Positions 52,078 to 60,981 of a DNA stretch of 64,000 nt are shown in pieces. Position 1 is the stretch's first letter. Every line of letters begins with the position of its first letter. This DNA comes from Streptomyces lunaelactis (lineage in GTDB: Bacteria; Actinomycetota; Actinomycetes; Streptomycetales; Streptomycetaceae), in the NCBI RefSeq assembly GCF_003054555.1, contig NZ_CP026304.1, positions 3,658,001 through 3,722,000 of the forward strand, in the 5' to 3' direction. Made by a program: the position numbers and the translations under genes. A model generated the notes under the pieces. It searched no databases, was not told the DNA's origin, and saw only the letters and a list, made by a program, of their open reading frames with translations.

Positions 52078-52939
52078 CCCTGAACTCCTCCGCCGGGAGC
52101 CGTTCCACATCGGCGGCCGTGATCCGGAAGTGCGAGACGAGTATCTGCGCGACCTCGTAGTAGTCAGGCAGAGCAAGTGCCCGCCGCCGGTTGCCCTCCT
52201 CCGCGCCCCGGTCTTCGGTGGTTCCCGCCCGGGCCTGTCCGAACGTCCACAGCCCGCGGCGCAACTGCGGATCCGAGGGTATGCCGAGTTGTTCCTGCTC
52301 CCGGACCAGTCGCACCAGCAAACGGTCCTTCAGCTCGGGAGAGGCATCGGTGTAGTGCGTGCACAGCTCGCCGACCAGCATGCGGACCTTCTTGAGGCTC
52401 GGTTCACCGATGCGTGACATCACTTCGCGGTACGAAGCCGGCAAATACCCCCCGGCAAGGAGCGGCTCGCACAGAGCCGCGGCTATGTGCCGCAGATGGC
52501 TTGGGACTTCGGGGATCCTGGAGAGGGTGGGGTGGTCCAGGCCGTAGGTGAACATCTCCGGTTCCGGCTGGTTCACCTGGCGTACCTGAAGTTCGCAACC
52601 GTCCGGACCCAGCACGGTGCACACGGGCCTGGGAATGCTGCGGGCGTCTCCGCGTGCCAGCTCGTCACGGCGGCGTCGCAGTGGCTGTTCCGGCGGCATA
52701 TGAGGTATCCGCAGATGGAGCTCGTGAGTCGTGGACAGGTTCCGCAACCACAACTCGCCCTCCATCCGCCAGATTCTTCCGGCGACCCGGGAGAGCTCGC
52801 GGCCGTTGAGCGCTGACCAGATCACTATGTCGCACGAGGTGTCGTCCCTGCCGAACAAACGGGAATCGCCCTCCTTGGCGAACTCGAATACGATGTCGGG
52901 TTCACCTGTGTAAGTCACTGTCAAGAACGGCTCAGTCAT
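52070..52939 (-). CDS. FHA-domain protein partnered with the kinase
   Basis: ATG 52939 is used; the longer frame adds seven residues. The 289-residue protein has an FHA domain near residues 20-85 (RLFGRDDTSCDIVIWSALNG with LSRVAGRIWRMEGELWLRNL), where Arg and Ser face phosphothreonine. A C-terminal helical region (about 130-250) contains YLPASYREVMSRIGEPSLKK and resembles FHA proteins that use a PadR/ArsR-like helical module. The gene overlaps the kinase start and should be cotranscribed. Confidence 0.9.
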   Translation of the reverse strand: MTEPFLTVTYTGEPDIVFEFAKEGDSRLFGRDDTSCDIVIWSALNGRELSRVAGRIWRMEGELWLRNLSTTHELHLRIPHMPPEQPLRRRRDELARGDARSIPRPVCTVLGPDGCELQVRQVNQPEPEMFTYGLDHPTLSRIPEVPSHLRHIAAALCEPLLAGGYLPASYREVMSRIGEPSLKKVRMLVGELCTHYTDASPELKDRLLVRLVREQEQLGIPSDPQLRRGLWTFGQARAGTTEDRGAEEGNRRRALALPDYYEVAQILVSHFRITAADVERLPAEEFRDD

Positions 52940-53149
52940 GGACCTGTTCCCCTCGTGCAACAGTGCGCCAAGCCTAGCCCAAAGGTTGCCTTGGTCTGTC
53001 GTTGTCGGAGAGCAGGACGCCGCTCACCTGAGAGGCTCTGAACGGGCAGTTGGGACCATCTCTGAACGTTCCCCAAGTACGGCCCCGTACCGGTCCCGTC
53101 GCCGGCGACGTGACGCGTGCCACACCGGCCCCTAGGGGGTGCCTCTATG

Positions 53150-53330
53150 GGTTTCGTCAACCCATAGGGGGCGGGTTGGGGGCCGTAAAAGGTGCCGTCG
53201 CGGAGCATCGCGAAGAACACGTCGGCTCGTCGGCTCGCGAGGCAGAGGAGGGGTTGGGTGTGGTGCTTTCCCTGGGCGATCTTCTTGTCGCAGTAGGGCC
53301 TTGACCCAAGGCCCGGGTAGTTAAGGCATT
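53150..53330 (-). pseudogene. IS110-family transposase, C-terminal fragment
   Basis: The reverse strand reads SRPYCDKKIAQGKHHTQPLL, then CLASRRADVFFAMLRDGTFY, the conserved end of IS110/IS116 transposases ('YYDRKRAEGKRHTQALLALARRRADVLFAMLRD'). The DEDD catalytic domain is absent. Confidence 0.7.
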
Positions 53331-53464
53331 CGTGCTGGTGGCAAGCGAGTTGATGGGAGTTCGGCGCCGGGGCGAACATGAGCAAGGGAGCCCCGTTGGA
53401 GCAGGTAGTCCGCCAAGACCGTCTGCTGTTATGGAGCTCCGTTGCCTGCACGTCATTGTGCCCT

Positions 53465-53740
53465 GACGACTGTCTTCCACGAGTTCACGGTGGCCGGGGG
53501 CCGGTTCGCTCCCGACCATCTGGGGGAGCTGACCCGGGTCGTGCTGTTCGATCTCGTCGACGCGGTGCTGGAAGAGACCTTGACGTACAGCGCCGACTGC
53601 GCGACCTGACCTCACGGGTCGGGGTCTACTTCCTACTTGCGATGTGCCTGTTCCCGGAGGTCGGCTACCGGCTGGTCTGGCAGAAGCTGACCGCGGGACT
53701 GGCCGGGCTGAACGTGGCGCAGGCAGCCGCCAGATCGGCG
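53465..53740 (+). pseudogene. IS4-family transposase, N-terminal fragment with frameshift
   Basis: The sequence FAPDHLGELTRVVLFDLVDA, then VLEET, changes frame near 53585. It continues RRLRDLTSRVGVYFLLAMCL and FPEVGYRLVWQKLTAGLAGL, the IS4 N-terminal domain. It stops abruptly where an inverted PucR fragment begins; the DDE domain is missing. Confidence 0.8.
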
Positions 53741-54099
53741 ACTTGAGGCCCGATGATGTCGACGTCCGCAGAGGTCCCGGGCAAGGAAGGCAGTTCGAAG
53801 GCGAGCACGGTCATCCTGCCACGCTCGATGCCCAGCCCGGCTGCCGGGGAAACGGGCTCACCGGCCAGCAGGGAGTGCAACAGTTCGCTGCGGGCGCGGC
53901 GTTCCAGGTCTGCGGCACGGCGGACCCTGAGCAGGTGAAGCGCGGCGGCACTCGTGGCGGCCTCTGTAAGGGCTCGTTCCGCTTCGGGACCGAGCGTCTC
54001 ATCGGAGGATCCAACCGCCCAGATTGAGCCGAGCAGGTCTGCTCCGGCTCGCACTGCCACCGCGATGCGGGGCAGGGGCGCGCAGTCGAACCGGGGCAT
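53738..54099 (-). pseudogene. PucR-type regulator fragment, inverted paralogue of the 48989 gene
   Basis: The reverse strand encodes LPRIAVAVRAGADLLGSIWA, then RMTVLAFELPSLPGTSADVD and PQVADLAAAC. It matches the intact PucR over about 120 residues (LPRLAVAVRAGTDLLGSIWA, RMTVLAFWLPSSPETPADVV). Both ends are cut by transposase sequence: IS4 at about 53738 and IstB at about 54103. Confidence 0.82.
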
Positions 54100-54102
54100 T
54101 GG

Positions 54103-54309
54103 GTCCTGACCGAACGCCAGAAGAACAGCGTCGCCATCGCCTCGAATTAATCATCCAGCGGCTGGACCAGGACCTTCACCGACCCGCGCCTTTGCGCCGC
54201 CATCGTCGACCGCCTCACCTTCGGCGGCAACATCATCGAAACCGGCACCGACTCCTACCGCCTCGCCACCACTCGCGCCCGCGCCGAACAACAGCAAGCG
54301 GCTGGCTGA
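54103..54309 (+). pseudogene. IS21-family IstB helper, C-terminal fragment
   Basis: The forward frame reads VLTERQKNSVAIASN, an in-frame TAA at 54148-54150, then SSSGWTRTFTDPRLCAAIVD and RLTFGGNIIETGTDSYRLAT, ending at TGA 54309. This is the conserved C-terminal end of IstB ATPases. The Walker motifs are missing. Confidence 0.8.
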
Positions 54310-54807
54310 CTTGGCCTCGTGCTCAAGCGCGATCGGCCGGTACTTCAGGGCCTCATCAACGATCTCCTCCGCAGATGCATCCTGGAGGTCTTCCGGGGGA
54401 TGAAAGATCAGACCGCTGACCCCAGGGTGCAGCACGTTCGCTTCGAGGAGCCGCAGGTAGTAGTCGCTCTCCGGGGAGGCAACGAGGACTCTGCGGACAA
54501 TCTCGACGAGTTCGTCCCGCGTGATGCCTGCAACCGGGAGGCAAGCCGGCCGGGCCGCCTCCCTGGCAAACTCCTCAACGCTGCTGCTTCCGTAGTACTC
54601 GATGAAGTCGAAGGCTTCGTAATCGTGGCCGGTCATAGCATTGAACGCCCGGATCGCGTCGTCGGCGTCCTCAGAACGGTCGGCCACCAGGGCAGCGATC
54701 CGATCGATCTCGCAACTCAACTCATCCAGCCGTTGCCTGCTCACAGGCGGGGGCAGCAGCTCCGGTCTCAGGTCCACAGCCCGCACTATGTCCACCGGCT
54801 CCGACAT
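54151..54807 (-). CDS. Colicin-E9-immunity-like protein, C terminus replaced by IS21 sequence
   Basis: The first about 165 residues are native: AMTGHDYEAFDFIEYYGSSS, ITRDELVEIVRRVLVASPES, then VSGLIFHPPEDLQDASAEEI with VDEALKYRPIAL. That last segment matches the E-group colicin immunity fold (LIyyP.eg...eeiv.ev..wR). After about 54315 the frame runs antisense through the istB fragment, adding a Gly/Ala tail that is unlikely to be meaningful. No toxin gene is visible nearby. It may protect against a bacteriocin, or be an orphan immunity gene. The start at 54807 has a plausible context. Confidence 0.6.
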   Translation of the reverse strand: MSEPVDIVRAVDLRPELLPPPVSRQRLDELSCEIDRIAALVADRSEDADDAIRAFNAMTGHDYEAFDFIEYYGSSSVEEFAREAARPACLPVAGITRDELVEIVRRVLVASPESDYYLRLLEANVLHPGVSGLIFHPPEDLQDASAEEIVDEALKYRPIALEHEAKSASRLLLFGAGASGGEAVGVGAGFDDVAAEGEAVDDGGAKARVGEGPGPAAG

Positions 54808-54913
54808 GCCGGACCACTAGCCCTCTGGGTGCTGCCAGTTCTCATCAACATTTCTGAGCATCTCGATCAAGAAACGATGCCAGGACCCACCAACATCCGC
54901 TCTCCGTTCTCAC

Positions 54914-55321
54914 CTACGAAGCCACCCAGTCCTGGTCGTCCTTGCCCGGTTCGGGGCCGAAGAGGGTCAGGGAGCCGCCGCCGTAGTTCTTGTCCTTGAA
55001 GAACGTGCCCACGACGACGCGGCTGCTCGCGCCGGAGTCCGACATGAGCCGTAGTGTCTCCTCCCGGAGCCCTTGGAGCCCCGAGTCCTGGGAGGCCGCC
55101 TTCGGGTTGTCCGGCGCGTCTGTGATCTGTCCGTCCGATGCCGCGGCGAACGCGGCCGAGAACTCGCCGTAGCAGGTCTGGCAGCCTGTATCGAGGTCCA
55201 GTACGCAGTGTTCGAGGGCGGGTTGATCCGCCGGGGCGGGCGGCGCCGCGGCCATGGCGCCCAGGCCCCCGGCCACGACCGCCGCCGCGGCCAGGGGACG
55301 CCGCGGGAGATTTCTGATCAT
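54914..55321 (-). pseudogene. Truncated duplicate of the secreted beta-gamma-crystallin-like gene
   Basis: From ATG 55321 the product has a signal peptide (RNLPRRPLAAAAVVAGGLGA) and LEHCVLDLDTGCQTCYGEFS, closely matching the 59770-60363 protein. It ends after VVVGTFFKDKNYGGGSLTLF with foreign sequence, so the crystallin domain with its calcium motifs is lost. About 160 bp upstream are also shared, including the GATCAG and TTTGTCGTCCGCC segments. It is a partial duplication about 5 kb apart. Confidence 0.75.
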
Positions 55322-55539
55322 TGCAGACTCTCTTTCCGTGGGTTCGCTTGCGGTCTGATCAAGCGCTTTCCGTGTGGTCCGCGATGCTAGTGAGAAGCCT
55401 GCAATGATCAGGGGGTTCAAGTCTTTGTCGTCCGCCATCAGATGACCACCGCACATTCGTGGCCGATCCCAAGCACCCAGCGTCTGCCGATCGAACGTCT
55501 CTGCCAAGTCGGGCCCTTGGCCCGAATCCTGGACACGGG

Positions 55540-56364
55540 CTATGCGGCTCGGGCCAGATAGTTGATGGTTCCTCGAGCGCCGTTTCGAAGGCGATCGGGC
55601 TGCGCTGCCCGAGCCGGGAGTGACGGCGCCCGGTGTTGTAGCGGTGCAGCCAGCGGAAGGCGTAGAGACGAGCCTCGCGCTCGCTGGACCGGCTCTTTCG
55701 GCCCTAGAGCGTTTCCCGTTTGAAGGTCGCGTTGAACGACTCGGCCAGCGCGTTGTCCGCCGAACTACCCACCGTGCTCATGGACTGGCGGACGCTGGCT
55801 TTCACACAGGCTGTGGCGAACGCAGCGGAGGTGTGCTGGGCGCAGTGGTCGGTGTGGATGATCGCGCCGGTGAGCTGCCCCGGGTCCGCTCGGCCGCCGC
55901 CAGGGCATCGACGACCAGCTCGGCCCGCAATTGGTCGGCGAGCGCCCAGCCGGCCAGACGCCGCGAAGTGATGTCGATGGCCGTAGCCAGGTAGAGGAAC
56001 GTCCCGTTCGCGAGCGGAAGACACGTGATGTCGCCGACGTGCTTCGTGTTCACCGCCTCGGCAGTGAAGTCGCGTCCGATCAGGTCGGGAGCCTTCGCCG
56101 CGGCCGGGCCCGGGATAGTTTCACGCGTTCGCCGTCCTCGCGGAGCTCGGCCGTGGCCCTGGGGACTCCGGACGTCCTGTCGGATTCCTGGTGCACCTTG
56201 CGTATCTTCGCGGTGAGCTTGGCGCCGGCGGCCTGCCGGGTAGCCCGGGCCGGAGCGGTCTTGCCCCAGTAGCAAAAGCTGGAGCGGGCGATGCCCAGGA
56301 CCTGGCACAACCGCTTGACGCCGAAGCGGCGCTGGTGGTCAGCGACGAACTGGAAGCGGTTCAC
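55540..56364 (-). pseudogene. IS3-family transposase OrfB with several frameshifts
   Basis: Pieces in three frames rebuild OrfB. VADHQRRFGVKRLCQVLGIA and SSFCYWGK form the N terminus, and KHVGDITCLPLANGTFLYLA holds the first Asp. IIHTDHCAQHTSAAFA holds the second Asp, and SADNALAESFNATFKRETL the Glu. YAFRWLHRYNTGRRHSRLGQ is at the C terminus before the TAG at 55540. OrfA is not recognisable to the right. The element is dead. Confidence 0.88.
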
Positions 56365-56751
56365 CAGCCCGTCTCACCCGGCGGAATACTCGGTGGCGGA
56401 GAAGGGGAACGCCGGCGCGTCCGGACAATCGGCAGCCTCCGTGGCGGCGGAGGTTGGACAGCCACTGCCCTACTGGCCGGTTCAGCACGGTCACCGAACG
56501 CGGTGTCACTCCGGACAGGCTCAACCCCGACACCGGGCGTTGGGAATGCCAACCGGCCTGCGTCAGTGTCGGACCGACCCGGACCATGAGCTCATAGAGC
56601 TCGCCGACTCACCGACCGACGAGGGGGCTGCCTATTGCACACGCATGAGCAGCCCCGTCGTCCGGCGCTGGTCCTGGGTGGCGGTGGCCCGGCCGGACAG
56701 CACCGCGAGGGCGGCCGTGCGGCGCATCGAGTGAGGCCGCCTCACACCGTT

Positions 56752-58017
56752 TCAGCCGAGGTGTCGGTCATCATGGTTCATGGTGAAGACGAAGCTTTCC
56801 GAGTTGTAGTAATCGGGCAGGTGCGCGAGGTAAGAGCCTTTGCGGGGCGGACTCTCGTTCGGCCAGTCCTCCGGGCCCAGCAGGTGCAAGGAGTAGTCAC
56901 TCGATGCCACGGGAGGTACGAACTGCAGGCGGAACGCGCTTGAGTCTGCCACGGGGCTGATCGTCCACAGCTGTACGGTGGAGTGGGCTGAAGAGTGATC
57001 ATCGCAATCGCTCAGGACGGCCCGCACAACGTTTCCGCCGCCGTCCGTACCGTCGAGGCACTTGCTGCTGCCCGAGTTGCGAAGCCGGTACGCGCCGGAT
57101 GCGTCCTTGACCGTCTCCCAACGCTGCAACGCCGTGGTCCGGCACTCCTCGAGGCGCAGCCAGGTCCCTGCGGCGGGGCTCTGCGCGCCGACGCACAGTC
57201 CGGTCCTTCTGTTGACGAGTTGGAAGCCGACGGGAGGGTCGTCCGGTGAGCGGGACGGGGCCAGGGAACGTTTCGCCGGGGCGGAGGTTATGACAACGGG
57301 AGCAGGGGGCTCCGTGGTGGCAGCGGGTGCGGATATGGGGGGCGTGAGGGTGACGCGGTCCTGGGGCGGACGGGTGGTGCTGGACGGGCCGTCCGTCATC
57401 GTGCTGGCGGCGACGACAGCCGCCAGCACGATGACGGACGCCGCGACGACGACCGCGGCACGGGACTGCAGGACCCTCACGCCCCGGCTGCGGGGGTGCA
57501 GCCCAGGAGATGGGGAGCCTGGGCCAGCAGCGGCGGCCATATCGGGCGCCGCCGGCCTCGGTCCCTTTGAGCCGGCGTCGGCGGTGCCGGTACGGGGAGT
57601 GACTTGGTTCTCTGCCGCGTCCAGGAGAAGGTCGGTGAGGGCTGCGTGGCTTCCGCTGCGAAGGATGGCGAGGTCAGCCTGGATGCCTGAGCAGCTCCGG
57701 CAGGCTGCGGTGTGGCGGTCGAGGACGCTCGACTGGTCGGAGACACTGCCCTGGACCGTGTCATCCATGACGGCCGTCAGATGCCGGCAGGTCCGGCTCG
57801 GAGCCTGTGCGGAATAGGCGCGCAGGTAGGCCTCGCACAGCTGGGTTCGGGCCGACCGGACGAAGGCGGCGTCCCGGCCAGGTTGCTCCGTGTGGAGGGG
57901 CCCGGATGGTCCGGAGACTTCGGCCAGTTCGGGGCACAGGGCCTGTTGCGATGCCGGGGACAATGCACGGAAGGCGCTCAGGACCAGGGGGTCGTCGTCG
58001 GCAGCGGTCGGGATCAC
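56752..58017 (-). CDS. Anti-sigma-like zinc-finger membrane protein with ricin-type lectin domain
   Basis: GTG 58017 is preferred because AAGGAG lies 5 nt upstream; longer frames lack a site. The 421-residue protein has an N-terminal region (SAFRALSPASQQALCPELAE) and a zinc-binding-type HTAACRSCSGIQADLAILR (HxxxCxxC) near residue 100. A TM helix lies near 192-212 (AVVVAASVIVLAAVVAASTM), followed by a Pro/Thr linker. A ricin domain then contains GFQLVNRRTGLCVGAQSPAA, LQRWETVKD and SSKCLDGTDGGG. Zinc finger plus TM resembles anti-sigma factors, but no sigma gene is adjacent. The outer part should bind carbohydrate. Confidence 0.8.
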   Translation of the reverse strand: MIPTAADDDPLVLSAFRALSPASQQALCPELAEVSGPSGPLHTEQPGRDAAFVRSARTQLCEAYLRAYSAQAPSRTCRHLTAVMDDTVQGSVSDQSSVLDRHTAACRSCSGIQADLAILRSGSHAALTDLLLDAAENQVTPRTGTADAGSKGPRPAAPDMAAAAGPGSPSPGLHPRSRGVRVLQSRAAVVVAASVIVLAAVVAASTMTDGPSSTTRPPQDRVTLTPPISAPAATTEPPAPVVITSAPAKRSLAPSRSPDDPPVGFQLVNRRTGLCVGAQSPAAGTWLRLEECRTTALQRWETVKDASGAYRLRNSGSSKCLDGTDGGGNVVRAVLSDCDDHSSAHSTVQLWTISPVADSSAFRLQFVPPVASSDYSLHLLGPEDWPNESPPRKGSYLAHLPDYYNSESFVFTMNHDDRHLG

Positions 58018-58460
58018 GATGCTCCTTGTCCAAGTACGCACGAAAGCCGCGATGTTCGGAGAGGGAGCCAATGAACCGGCTTGCCGAGGCGGGGGCCCGG
58101 ACGAAGCCATCCCCACGAGGGGACCGCAACGACCTGCACTCTCAGTCCGGGAACACGGACAGTATCTCTCCTGGCCTCTTTCGGGCGGTTGATGTCGGGG
58201 TGCGTTGCGGGGTGGGTTGGCGCCAGTGTTGATGTCGCGGGGCTCCTGGCTGGTTCAGGCTCCGGCGGCAGCCCTCGAGCTTTTTAGCACGTGTGTCCAC
58301 CGAACTGGCGGGGATCGGTCGGCTGTCAAACGTTGGTGTGATCGGCGGGGGCCGGTGTTCAATCCCGGCTCACAGTCTCGCGTCAGGCGCATCCGTCACG
58401 CAGGGCGCGTCTGTTTGAACTTTCCCGTGTGCCAGCGCTGTTCGTTGTTGGAGGCTGTAC

Positions 58461-58751
58461 GTGATCACCGTGCCGTTATCCGTACTGAAACTCGACGGAT
58501 CGTTTGTTCGCGGCTTCCGCTACGACGACGACGCCCACCCCAACCCGGCCGACGAGACGATCGTCGAGGCGATGGTCCAACTCGCCCACCGGCTGGGCAT
58601 CACGGCCACCGCCGAGTGCGTCGAGACGGCGGGCCAGGCGGAACGTCTGCGCCGCATCGCCTGCGACACGGGCCAGGGCTGGTTGTACTCACGGGCGGCG
58701 ACGCCGGAACGGATCGACGGAATGATCGGCATCAGCCCGCTGGCGGTGTGA
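58461..58751 (+). pseudogene. EAL-domain (c-di-GMP phosphodiesterase) C-terminal fragment
   Basis: The frame from GTG 58461 reads LSVLKLDGSFVRGF, then TIVEAMVQLAHRLGITATAE, CVETAGQAERLRRI and GQGWLYSRA. These are the DDFGTG-distal half of EAL domains, including the conserved K, E and Q region. The catalytic EAL motif and all N-terminal domains are missing, so it is a remnant. 58120-58460 upstream shows nothing else. Confidence 0.75.
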
Positions 58752-58854
58752 CGCCGGCCGTCAGCCGCTCCGGTTCACCCACGGACATGGGACTGTCCCC
58801 GGCCGGGCCGTGACGTCCCGGACGGGGACAGTGCTCAAGGGGTGGGGCCAGGCT

Positions 58855-59686
58855 CTAGCAGGCGCCGAGGTCCTGCCAGACGCCCCATTCGCCGGTGGTG
58901 CCGGGCTCTTCGCCCCGGGTCCACCACTTGGCCTTCCAGGTGTGGCCGTTGCGGGAGACCTGCTTGTCGGCGGTGTACGTGGCGGCCCGGTCCCACGCGG
59001 CGGCCGAGCAGCCGGCCGGCGGGGTTGTCGGGGCGGCGGAGTCGTCGGAGGCGGGTCGTCGGGGGCGTGGTGGGCGGCGTGTCTCCGCAGTGGGCCTTGG
59101 CCTCGTCAGGGGTCATCGGCCGGGTGTGCTGGCTCACGCTGCCGGCGTCCCCCTTGGGCGAGGTTGCCGTGAAGGGCAGGTACCAGACGAAGTGGTCGTA
59201 GTACCGGTCCCTGAAGAGGAGTTCGTACCGGCCCGCGACCTCCAGCAGGGTCGGCTGGCGGTTGATCCAGCCGACCTTGCCCGCGGGCACGTTGATGGCG
59301 GTGGTCTGCGACTCCGTGTGCGCGTGTGCCCAGCTGTGCGAGAACGATGTCTGGACAGAAACCTTGTAGACCTGGTACCAGCTGGCCTCGACGGTCATGG
59401 AGACACCGATGGTGTTGGTCTCGGTGTCGGTGTCCGACCAGCTGACGTTCATCGTCTGCGGACCGTCCGTGCAGTTGAAGACACTCGTGCCGACCTGGTG
59501 GCTCTCGCCCTTGACTTCCTTCGGCGGGCCGTCAGGGTGGAAGACGCACTCGGCGCCGGTGACGCACTCCTCCAGCAGCTCACGCGGTGACGGGACGTCT
59601 TCGGCCTGTGCGGAGGGCGCGAGCAGGATGCCGCACACGGGGACGAGAGCCGCCGCGAGGATCGCGTTGCGCATTGACGTACGCAT
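58855..59686 (-). pseudogene. Secreted beta-rich (ETX/MTX2-like) protein with chitin-binding domain, frameshifted
   Basis: ATG 59686 begins a signal peptide (RNAILAAALVPVCGILLAPS, cut after SAQA). A beta-rich domain follows with NVSWSDTDTETNTIGVSMTV, YKVSVQTSFSHSWAHAHTES and LLEVAGRYELLFRDRYYD. Alternating Ser/Thr strands like these occur in ETX/MTX2-type pore-forming proteins. A Pro/Thr linker ends in the wrong frame near 59050. In the -1 frame the sequence resumes as CSAAAWDRAATYTADKQVSR, NGHTWKAKWWTRGEEPG and WGVWQDLGAC, then a stop at 58855: a ChiC-type CBM5/12. One indel explains it; a sequencing error is possible. Function is unknown. Confidence 0.65.
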
Positions 59687-59769
59687 GAAGCCTGTTCTCC
59701 TCTCTCGGGTTGACCAGGGCCGATCCGGGCGCCCGGGTCTGGTTGCGCTCGGGTCTGGTTCGGACCGGA

Positions 59770-60363
59770 TCACCGGTAGGCGATGGAGCTGGTGCGGTCG
59801 TTCATGTACGCGCCGATGTTCGGCGTGTTGGTCTGGTACGCGCCGTCGCGGTCACCGCCGAAGTTGTCGTCGGAATAGAGCTCGATCCAGCAGTTCGCCC
59901 ATGGCTGCAGCGAGGTGATGATGTCGTTCCAGCCCGGCGGCATGGTGGGCCCCCAGTGATCCTGGGCATCGTTGTTCCTGCACGGCCTGTCGGCCTCGAT
60001 GGTCAGGGTCCTGCCGCCGTACTCCTTGTGCTCGAAGAACGTGCCTATGATGACGTCGCCGTTCGCGCCGCCGGCGGCGGCGTCTTCCATGAGTCGCGAC
60101 GTCTCCGCACGGAGCTCCTGCAGCGAGCCTCCGGAGGCTCCCTCCAGGTTGTCCGGCGCGTCGGTGATCCGGCCGTCCGATGCCGCGGCGAACGCGGCCG
60201 TGAACCCGTCGTAGCAGGTCTGAGCGCCCGTATCGAGGTCCAGTACGCAGTGTTCGAGTGCTGATTGATCCGCCGAGGCGGGCGGCGCGGCGGCCAGGCC
60301 GCCCAGCACTACGGCCGCGGCTGCCGCGGCGGCCAGGGCACGCCGCGGGAGTTTTCTGATCAT
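59770..60363 (-). CDS. Secreted beta-gamma-crystallin-like protein
   Basis: The 197-residue protein has a signal peptide (MIRKLPRRALAAAAAAAVVL, cut near ASADQ) and a helical spacer with LEHCVLDLDTGAQTC. A crystallin-like domain follows: VIIGTFFEHKEYGGRTLTIE, WANCWIELYSDDNFGGDRDG and NIGAYMNDRTSSI. Two N/D-N/D-X-X-S/T-S calcium motifs are visible (NDIITS, NDRTSS). Streptomyces proteins of this type include protease inhibitors (I36) and calcium-binding exoproteins. It is next to the pore-former-like gene and duplicated in part at 54.9-55.3 kb. Confidence 0.82.
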   Translation of the reverse strand: MIRKLPRRALAAAAAAAVVLGGLAAAPPASADQSALEHCVLDLDTGAQTCYDGFTAAFAAASDGRITDAPDNLEGASGGSLQELRAETSRLMEDAAAGGANGDVIIGTFFEHKEYGGRTLTIEADRPCRNNDAQDHWGPTMPPGWNDIITSLQPWANCWIELYSDDNFGGDRDGAYQTNTPNIGAYMNDRTSSIAYR

Positions 60364-60640
60364 GAGCAGACTCTCCTCTGTGGGGGGTGCGCTTGCTGTT
60401 GCATCAAGCGCTTCCTGCGCCCACCGTGGTGGTGAGCGGCCGGGAGAAGCCTGCAACGATCAGGAGGCTCCGGTCTTTGTCGTCCGCCCTCAGATGACCG
60501 CGCCAAATTCGTCGCCGATCCCTAGAAGCCGTTGCTCAACTGAACGTGGTCGTTTGATTGTTGCTGGTCAGGCATGGTTCCGATTGGGGTGAGGGAGGGT
60601 TTCGGCGTCCTCTTTCTGCTTGGTCGTCGAGGAGTGCGCG

Positions 60641-60829
60641 GTGGCGTCGGTGCTGGGATTGCTGGAGGCGCGGGAAGCGGATGCCCGTGAGCGGGTCGAG
60701 GATCTGCGGGAGGCGGCGGCCCGGGCGGCTGCGGCGCTGGAGGTGGCCGAGATCGAGCTGGACCGACGAGTGATCGCGCGGGAGGAGCTCGTCGAGGCCC
60801 TGGCAGTGTCCGCGGCCACCATGAGGTGA
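60641..60829 (+). CDS. Small coiled-coil protein often seen beside mobile genes
   Basis: GTG 60641 behind GAGGAG encodes 62 residues of continuous heptad-like helix: GLLEAREADARERVEDLREA, then AALEVAEIELDRRVIAREEL. Similar short coiled-coil proteins occur next to transposase and integrase genes in Streptomyces. No function is known. It lies 152 bp from the right attachment scar. Confidence 0.5.
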   Translation: MASVLGLLEAREADARERVEDLREAAARAAAALEVAEIELDRRVIAREELVEALAVSAATMR

Positions 60830-60981
60830 TGAGCCGTCAAATTGCCGCACAGGCGGAACGGATTCAGCACACATGAGGCTGGGAAACGCTGCGAACTCGC
60901 GAAAACCACGGAGGGGCGTTTCCCCAGGCCAGACATACCGCGGACAACGTTTGCCCAGGTCACAGCCTTGATCAGGGAAAA

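Noticed and set aside
56400..56734. Forward frames between the IS3 remnant and the anti-sigma-like gene
   Set aside because: The best one ends in VVRRWSWVAVARPDSTARAA but has no domain or start signal; it may be degenerate IS flank.
60830..60981. Coding frame antisense to the small coiled-coil gene and next to the right scar
   Set aside because: It runs through the tRNA fragment and has atypical composition with no domain.
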